In this document: one piece after another, positions 59,537 to 64,000 of the stretch
Layout of the letters: each line of letters opens with the position of its first letter
Position numbering within the stretch: the first letter of the stretch is position 1
DNA from: Pelagimonas sp.
GTDB lineage: Bacteria; Pseudomonadota; Alphaproteobacteria; Rhodobacterales; Rhodobacteraceae
Direction of reading: 5' to 3'
Assembly: GCA_025210455.1 (NCBI GenBank)
Contig: JAOARQ010000036.1
Location: forward strand, 1 to 64,000
DNA: 64,000 nucleotides
Program-made: the position numbers and the translations under genes
Notes under the pieces: generated by a model
Seen by the model: the letters and a program-made list of their open reading frames with translations, nothing else
Database searches by the model: none
Told to the model about the DNA's origin: nothing

Positions 59537-60181
59537 TCAGAAAGGAATCGCCTCGCCGTCATAGCTTTCATAGCAGCCACTGGTACTCAGGCTCAGCGCA
59601 TCAAAGCGCTGGACCAGCCCCTGAACCGCCGTCTGGCTGTCGATATCGGCCTCTTGCCCGCCCATATCGGTTTGAACCCAACCGGGGTGATAGATGCCCA
59701 CCGCAATATCCAGCGCTTTCAGATCCGAGGCCAGATTGCGCCCAAGGCTCAGCACGGCTGCTTTGGAGGATCTATAGATATAGCTGCCGCCGGGCGCCCG
59801 CGTGTGCGAGGCCATCTTGGAAGAGATGATCGCGATTTTTGGTTGCTCTGACATCTGTAGATTGGGCAGCAGGTGCTGCACTGTCAGAAACACGCCGGTG
59901 ACATTGGCGGCGAATGTCTGCGCCCAGAGATCAGCGGCAAAGCCATCTGCCAGATTGTGCCCTTTATCCAGATAGACCCCGGCGTTGCAGATCAACAGAT
60001 CCAGTTTCTGTCCATCCAGACGCTGCGCAAGCTGGCTGTGAGAGGCCGGGTCTGTTACCTCAAGCGGCAGATATTCAGGGTGGTTGCGCGCTGTCCCAAA
60101 CACAGTGTCTCCGCGCGCAGAAAGCTGGCTGTCCAGCTCGGCTCCGATGCCGCGATTGGCACCCGTAATCAGAATATCCAT
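59537..60181 (-). CDS. SDR family NAD(P)-dependent oxidoreductase
   Basis: A 214-residue short-chain dehydrogenase. The nucleotide loop TGANRGIG is at about 6-13, NAG (ICNAGVYL) near residue 75, and the catalytic Ser/Tyr/Lys are in IAIISSKMAS and YRSSK (YxxxK). The start at 60181 (MDILITGANRG) has GGGGG 7-8 bases upstream; the frame opens six codons earlier. The short length resembles CsgA/sniffer-type carbonyl reductases. The substrate is unknown. Confidence 0.9.
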   Translation of the reverse strand: MDILITGANRGIGAELDSQLSARGDTVFGTARNHPEYLPLEVTDPASHSQLAQRLDGQKLDLLICNAGVYLDKGHNLADGFAADLWAQTFAANVTGVFLTVQHLLPNLQMSEQPKIAIISSKMASHTRAPGGSYIYRSSKAAVLSLGRNLASDLKALDIAVGIYHPGWVQTDMGGQEADIDSQTAVQGLVQRFDALSLSTSGCYESYDGEAIPF

Positions 60182-60212
60182 AGCAATGCCCCCAATCATT
60201 TTGGGGCGGACG

Positions 60213-60677
60213 CTAGTTGGTTTTGCGGCTGGGTGTAAAGGGCAAAGGCATGACGGGAATGCCGTCTTCGATCAGCTCTTTGGCCTCATTGGGTTTTGCT
60301 TCGCCCCAGATGGCGCGTTCAGGCGCATCGCCCACATGCATGGCGCGGGCTTCGGTGGCGAAATCACCGCCGACATAGGTGGAATTCTTTTCCACGTGAT
60401 CGCGCATGGCGGCCAGCGCTTTTTCTGCCTCATTGCTGGGGGCGGACAGGCTGGGGGCAGGGGGGGGCGCGGGTGCCGGTGGCGGCGCCGCTGGCTGGTC
60501 TGCCGCCTTGTCCGAACTGGTGACACGGGGCGCCATCAATGCCTTTTCCACCTTGCCAGATCCACAGATCGCGCAGGACACATGCCCAGCCTTATGCAGC
60601 TTGTCAAAAGCCGCAGAAGACTGAAACCAGCTGTCGAACTGATGCCCGTTGTGACATTTTAAAGTGTATTGGATCAT
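60213..60677 (-). CDS. DUF1178 family protein
   Basis: A 154-residue protein of the DUF1178 family. The N terminus MIQYTLKCHNGHQFDSWFQSS with Cys8 and the CAICGSGKVEKALMAP segment (Cys36, Cys39) give a likely zinc-binding pattern. A Pro/Ala-rich, probably disordered linker (about 62-85) precedes the C-terminal conserved region ERAIWGEAKPNEAKELIEDG. The function is unknown. It is 31 bases upstream of the SDR gene. Confidence 0.9.
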   Translation of the reverse strand: MIQYTLKCHNGHQFDSWFQSSAAFDKLHKAGHVSCAICGSGKVEKALMAPRVTSSDKAADQPAAPPPAPAPPPAPSLSAPSNEAEKALAAMRDHVEKNSTYVGGDFATEARAMHVGDAPERAIWGEAKPNEAKELIEDGIPVMPLPFTPSRKTN

Positions 60678-60738
60678 GATCCGGCTCTGCCCTGTGGTCA
60701 GACAAGAATAAGCATATTTGACAGAGGTTCAAGTTCCC

Positions 60739-61956
60739 CTAAGCCGCTGTCAATGCGGCCAGAACGTCGCGGATCAGCCCGGCAGGGTCCACATCCTGAG
60801 CAAGCGCATCCGCAGATCGCGCCGCAAAATCAGCCTGTTGTGTGGGCGGTGCAAGTGCGATCAGCGCATCTGCTAGGTCTGAGGCGGAAGAGACCTGCAC
60901 AGCTGCATCCTGATCGCGTAGCCGGGCATAGGCCGCGCGGAAATTTCCAGTATCCGGGCCATGTATCAAAGCGCAGCCAAAGGCGCTGGGCTCATAGGGG
61001 GTGTGCCCGCCTTTGGGGGCCAAAGATCCGGCCACAAAGACCCTCCCGGCGAGTGAATACCACAGGGGCATTTCCCCCATCGTATCCGCCAGATAAATGC
61101 TGCCCGGTGCATCGCCCTTGCTGCGCTGCGCCATCTGCAACCCGCACCCTTTGGCAAGCTTCTGGATCTCGTCCGCCCGGCGCGGATGTCTGGGGGCTAG
61201 GATCAGTTTCAGATCAGGTATGTGCTCCAGCGCCTGTTTATGCGCGTCAAGAACGATCTCTTCTTCGCCCTCATGAGTCGAGGCCGCAAGCCAAGTCTTA
61301 TCGCGGGGAAAGGTAGTGGTCAGATCGGGCGGCAATGTCACCTTGGGTGGCACATAAAAAGCTTTTAGGTCCACCACGGGTCCGCCCGCCTTATGTGCCA
61401 GACCAAGATCAAACAGCCGCCCAAGCGAGGCCCCATCCTGCGCCGAGACATAATCAAACCGCCCCAGAACGCGCTGTGCAAGCTTTGGCAATCTGCCCCA
61501 GCCGCGCGCGGTGCTTTCGCTCATCCGGGCACCCAGCTGGATCACCGGACCGGGGCAGGACAGGATGCGATACGGCCAAAGTTCGCTTTCAAGGCTGATA
61601 TAGGCTTTGATCCGCCAATCGCGCATAATGCGGACGCTGACCCAGCTCAGATCCAGTGGCGACAGATGCGCCGTGACACCGATCACATCCCAACTGCGCA
61701 CCAGATCCACGCCGGTTTGGGTATTCGAGGTGACCAGAATGCCCAGATCGGGGCGCAACTGTCTTAGCGCGACAACGATTGGTTTGACCGACGCAAGTTC
61801 GCCATTTGATGCCCCATGCAACCAGATATGCGGCCCCTGCGCTGCAGGCATTGCCCCCAGACGCGCACGCGCTTGCCTCCGCACAATGGCCTGCGGCAGG
61901 GTGATTAGGGTCAATAGCGTTGCAAGCAGACGATAGAAAAACACAGGCACATCCAT
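60739..61956 (-). CDS. waaA: 3-deoxy-D-manno-octulosonic acid (Kdo) transferase
   Basis: A 405-residue GT30-type glycosyltransferase that adds Kdo to lipid A precursors at the inner membrane. An N-terminal anchor helix (about 5-24) is followed by the GT-B fold with IWLHGASNGELASVKPIV, SLESELWPYRI, LAASTHEGEEEIVLDAHK and LILAPRHPRRADEI, and the C-terminal AGSLAPKGGHTPYEPSAFGCALIHGP donor-site loop (given in parts). The family glutamate is in HGASNGE. Some alphaproteobacteria carry more than one such enzyme, so it may be the main or a paralogous Kdo transferase. Confidence 0.88.
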   Translation of the reverse strand: MDVPVFFYRLLATLLTLITLPQAIVRRQARARLGAMPAAQGPHIWLHGASNGELASVKPIVVALRQLRPDLGILVTSNTQTGVDLVRSWDVIGVTAHLSPLDLSWVSVRIMRDWRIKAYISLESELWPYRILSCPGPVIQLGARMSESTARGWGRLPKLAQRVLGRFDYVSAQDGASLGRLFDLGLAHKAGGPVVDLKAFYVPPKVTLPPDLTTTFPRDKTWLAASTHEGEEEIVLDAHKQALEHIPDLKLILAPRHPRRADEIQKLAKGCGLQMAQRSKGDAPGSIYLADTMGEMPLWYSLAGRVFVAGSLAPKGGHTPYEPSAFGCALIHGPDTGNFRAAYARLRDQDAAVQVSSASDLADALIALAPPTQQADFAARSADALAQDVDPAGLIRDVLAALTAA

Positions 61957-62181
61957 TCAAGCTGCATTGGCCTTATGTGCTGCGAAATCAGCTTGCAAGG
62001 GAAACAACGCGATTGCGCAAAGGCAGTCGCAACACGTCGCTATGCGGCACCATATCCAATGTGTGACAGGTCTGCTGTCCCGGAAAGGTGCAAGATTGAT
62101 GGCTTCTGATCCGAAAGAATGCAGCTTTCCACCCTTCGCAGACGGATTGAACCTCATCACTCGTGCCGATAGGATCGCTGC

Positions 62182-63009
62182 ATGCGCGGGCTGGGCAGGA
62201 CACTTCCGGATATCACCAGTGAAGCCACGTTTCGCAGCACGTGGCAGCGCGAGATGCGTACGCCTGTTGTGACTTCGATTTTCCTTTTGGTGACGGTGTT
62301 CTTCGTGGTCTTTCTCGTCGAGGCGCGGTTCGGTGTCCCGCTCTGGCCGGTGGGGCTGGCGCTGACATTGGTCTGGTCGGTGATCTACTATGCGGTGTTT
62401 TACGTGCTCTACTGGCGTGTGATGCGGGCTTTGGTGCGGCGTAACATTCCGCTTTTGCTAATCTTCCTTGGTTATTTCTCGGTGCTTGCATTGACGGAAT
62501 TTGCGATCGGGCCGCTTTACCTGCCGGTGGCCTGGACCTGGGATCGGGCGGTCTGGTATTTTTCAACCAGTATCGCGGTTTTCCCCGCCGCAACAGCCAT
62601 CTGCATGCTGTTTTATGAGCGGGCCCTGCGCGCAGGCTTTGCGACCTTCCCAGAGGCGCTGCCTTATTGGCAGCCTGTGCCAGAGCGGATCGACCGTCTG
62701 TCGCATCATCTGCCCACAGCCAAGCGGGGCAGGCTGCGGCGGATCGAGGCGCGCAATCAGTATGTGGAGATCACGACGGATCAGGGCACGCATATCCTGC
62801 GCATGAAACTGTCAGAGGCAGTCGCGGCCACCGCCGGGGATGGGCTTCAGGTGCATCGCTCGCTTTGGCTGGCAGAGACAGAGATCCAGGATCTGATCTA
62901 TGTGGACGGCAATCCCAAGGTCGTCGATGCGGATGGCGCATTGTGGTCTGCCGGGCGTAAGAAGGTGCCCGAGATACGCGCTGTTATCGTCAAAAACCAA
63001 GCCACGTAA
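62182..63009 (+). CDS. membrane-bound LytTR family transcriptional regulator
   Basis: A 275-residue protein with four transmembrane helices (about 28-150) and a C-terminal LytTR DNA-binding domain (about 172-270): LRRIEARNQYVEITTDQGTH, then GLQVHRSLWLAETEIQDLIY. There is no receiver domain, so it is a one-component membrane regulator. AGGA lies 8 bases before the ATG. Its stop codon falls inside the first copy of a 14-bp direct repeat whose 21-bp period fits LytTR operators. The large open frame at 63111 is the likely target. Confidence 0.87.
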   Translation: MRGLGRTLPDITSEATFRSTWQREMRTPVVTSIFLLVTVFFVVFLVEARFGVPLWPVGLALTLVWSVIYYAVFYVLYWRVMRALVRRNIPLLLIFLGYFSVLALTEFAIGPLYLPVAWTWDRAVWYFSTSIAVFPAATAICMLFYERALRAGFATFPEALPYWQPVPERIDRLSHHLPTAKRGRLRRIEARNQYVEITTDQGTHILRMKLSEAVAATAGDGLQVHRSLWLAETEIQDLIYVDGNPKVVDADGALWSAGRKKVPEIRAVIVKNQAT

Positions 63010-63039
63010 TTCGCACCATTTGCACCGTAATTCGCACCA
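63005..63039. promoter_or_regulatory. 14-bp direct repeat, 21-bp period (candidate LytTR operator)
   Basis: CGTAATTCGCACCA occurs at 63005-63018 and again, identical, at 63026-63039. LytTR-family dimers bind two direct repeats of about 9 bp with 12-13 bp between, that is a 21-22-bp period. The pair starts in the LytTR stop codon and lies 72 bases upstream of the next gene's start. Confidence 0.6.
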
Positions 63040-63061
63040 ATCGCCTTGTTTTCAGGCGATT
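63039..63061. repeat. 8-bp hairpin directly after the direct repeat
   Basis: AATCGCCT-TGTTTTC-AGGCGATT forms a perfect 8-bp stem with a 7-base loop, starting at the last base of the direct repeat. Only TT follows, so termination of the regulator transcript is possible but weak. Confidence 0.45.
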
Positions 63062-63075
63062 TGGCGGCCTAGCAT

Positions 63076-63089
63076 CCTGCATTTGCAGG
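63076..63089. repeat. CCTGCA-TT-TGCAGG palindrome upstream of the 63111 gene
   Basis: A perfect 6-bp inverted repeat with a 2-base centre ending 21 bases before the ATG. It may be part of the promoter region of the following gene. Confidence 0.35.
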
Positions 63090-63110
63090 GGTGTTCGGGC
63101 AACGGCATAG

Positions 63111-64000
63111 ATGACACAGATACATAGACTGAATTTTTCCTCGCAGCAGACCGCACTGGAAACGCTGCCCGGTGTCGCGCCTGTTGATGTTTCTGCGATC
63201 AATGACATTTTCACGCTGAGTTTCGCCAAAAGCGGCAGCTTTGACGGCTTTCTTGGGGCTGCGGATTACAGCTTTGATATCTCGACCGGTTTGCAGCTGA
63301 ATCTCAATGACAGCTCGCTTGGCAGCGTTCAGGTGGATTACCCCCTGCTTCTGGGCATCGACATTCCCGAACGCATCACGGAAGGCGACAGCTTTCAAAT
63401 TGCGATGGATCAGACCGGGCTGCGCGTTATTGACGACGGTCTCAGCGACGAAACGGGCCAACAGGCAGCCACCATCACGGGCGAGTCGCTTAATTTCGAT
63501 GGGCTCAGCATAGACCTGTTCTTTCGATCTGAGGAATCGAGCCTAAGGGACATCTCGCTTTTTAACACCAGCTTTGGCTCTGCCTTCGAGTTTGAGCAAG
63601 ACATTGTTTTCCCACCAATCGACGTTGAGGTGCCGCTGTTTGAACTCCCCTCGGGCAGCGCTTCTATTGATCCCATAGACGGGATCTCAGCCGAGATCGG
63701 CACGCCTGAGGGCGCAGAGGACAGCAGCACCCTAGAGGTGGCGCTTCCCGGTTTTTTTGAGGATCTGGATGTCCAGATCATCGAGACACTGGCCAGCGTC
63801 ACGGTCAATCCGCTGGCGTTGCTTGCGAATGTTCCAAAGTTTAAACCGCTGGAGATTCTGAACAAAACCTTTGAGTTCCCCAAGATAGACATTCTTGGCA
63901 GCCAAGTTGAGGCGGCGCTTGAAACGGTGCTGCTTGCCCCCTTCATTCAGGGTGGCTTTGGTGTGGTTCAGGATATCAAGTTCATGCCGCTCGCCCCGGA
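63111..64000 (+). CDS. N-terminal part of a large, acidic, probably secreted protein
   Basis: The frame is open from the ATG at 63111 to the window end: 296 codons without a stop, so the gene is partial at its 3' end. The protein begins MTQIHRLNFSSQQTALETLP and is rich in Asp, Glu, Ser and Gly with alternating hydrophobic residues, a beta-rich pattern (for example FDGFLGAADYSFDISTG, VQVDYPLLLGIDIPE). There are no cysteines and no signal peptide. This is typical of the start of a type I secreted RTX-like or adhesin protein, but no calcium repeat is visible yet. A binding site upstream is weak. Position suggests control by the LytTR regulator. Confidence 0.7.
   Translation, partial: MTQIHRLNFSSQQTALETLPGVAPVDVSAINDIFTLSFAKSGSFDGFLGAADYSFDISTGLQLNLNDSSLGSVQVDYPLLLGIDIPERITEGDSFQIAMDQTGLRVIDDGLSDETGQQAATITGESLNFDGLSIDLFFRSEESSLRDISLFNTSFGSAFEFEQDIVFPPIDVEVPLFELPSGSASIDPIDGISAEIGTPEGAEDSSTLEVALPGFFEDLDVQIIETLASVTVNPLALLANVPKFKPLEILNKTFEFPKIDILGSQVEAALETVLLAPFIQGGFGVVQDIKFMPLAP

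Noticed and set aside
1-64000. CRISPR arrays, insertion sequences, prophage or gene transfer agent genes, integrase and attachment sites
   Set aside because: I saw no regularly spaced repeats, transposase or integrase motifs, phage structural genes or tRNA-flanked duplications. The only tRNA (7041-7117) has ordinary neighbours and no partial copy that I could see.

Overview
The window is a GC-rich chromosomal segment of an alphaproteobacterium, most likely a marine member of the Rhodobacteraceae (Roseobacter group). This placement rests on gene content and order read from the sequence: a one-gene-per-function tad/cpa pilus locus with an OmpA-like lipoprotein, a ctaC-ctaB-ctaG-ctaE-SURF1 cluster followed by thrC and an M16 peptidase, phaZ divergent from phaC with a phasin, ptsP next to lysC, and dprA next to topA. 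No rRNA, insertion sequence, prophage, CRISPR array or replication origin was seen. One tRNA, one cobalamin riboswitch and about a dozen intrinsic terminators are supported.

Layout. 1-3.0 kb: fhs, a small chorismate mutase and folD (one-carbon folate operon). 3.0-7.0 kb: a hybrid histidine kinase with HPt domain, co-transcribed with a periplasmic sulfite-oxidase-fold protein that has no cysteine, divergent from a LuxR-type response regulator; then tRNA-Met. 7.2-9.3 kb: a membrane AraC-type regulator divergent from a secreted alpha/beta hydrolase. 9.4-22.4 kb: the tad (Flp pilus) locus, all on the minus strand, running from three tandem flp pilin genes (two encode the same protein) through cpaB, cpaC, ompA-like, cpaE, cpaF, tadB, tadC, two TPR lipoproteins and cpaA to an AAA+ ATPase. 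It is interrupted between the ompA-like gene and cpaE by a compositionally different segment with an orphan gene. A lytic transglycosylase diverges from the pilins. 23.6-28.9 kb: FAD-linked oxidase, GNAT, M16 peptidase, thrC, SURF1. 29.1-32.6 kb: aa3 cytochrome oxidase subunits III and II with assembly factors, including a 54-residue membrane protein overlapping both neighbours; a perfect FNR-type palindrome lies between ctaC and divergent tldD. 32.8-38.9 kb: tldD, dprA, a secreted hypothetical, topA. 38.9-45.4 kb: sulfotransferase, CoA-transferase subunits A and B, and the PHA genes phasin, phaC and phaZ, with three copies of a CTGC-N3-GCAG motif in their intergenic regions. 45.4-46.1 kb: a cobalamin riboswitch, a 22-codon leader ORF and an unknown gene. 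46.1-50.1 kb: apt, LysE exporter, DUF2927, DUF418 and mtnP (purine/methylthioadenosine salvage). 50.3-55.5 kb: SulP transporter, LysE exporter, CatB-like acetyltransferase, flavin reductase, GNAT, EcsC. 55.7-61.9 kb: ptsP, lysC, SDR, DUF1178, waaA. 62.2-64 kb: a membrane LytTR regulator followed by a perfect 14-bp direct repeat of 21-bp period and a large open frame that runs off the window.

Most ordinary genes are called with high confidence from recognisable motifs. Where an open frame had several possible starts, the start with a Shine-Dalgarno sequence and a family-typical N terminus was chosen. Database assignments are from memory of families; no search was run.
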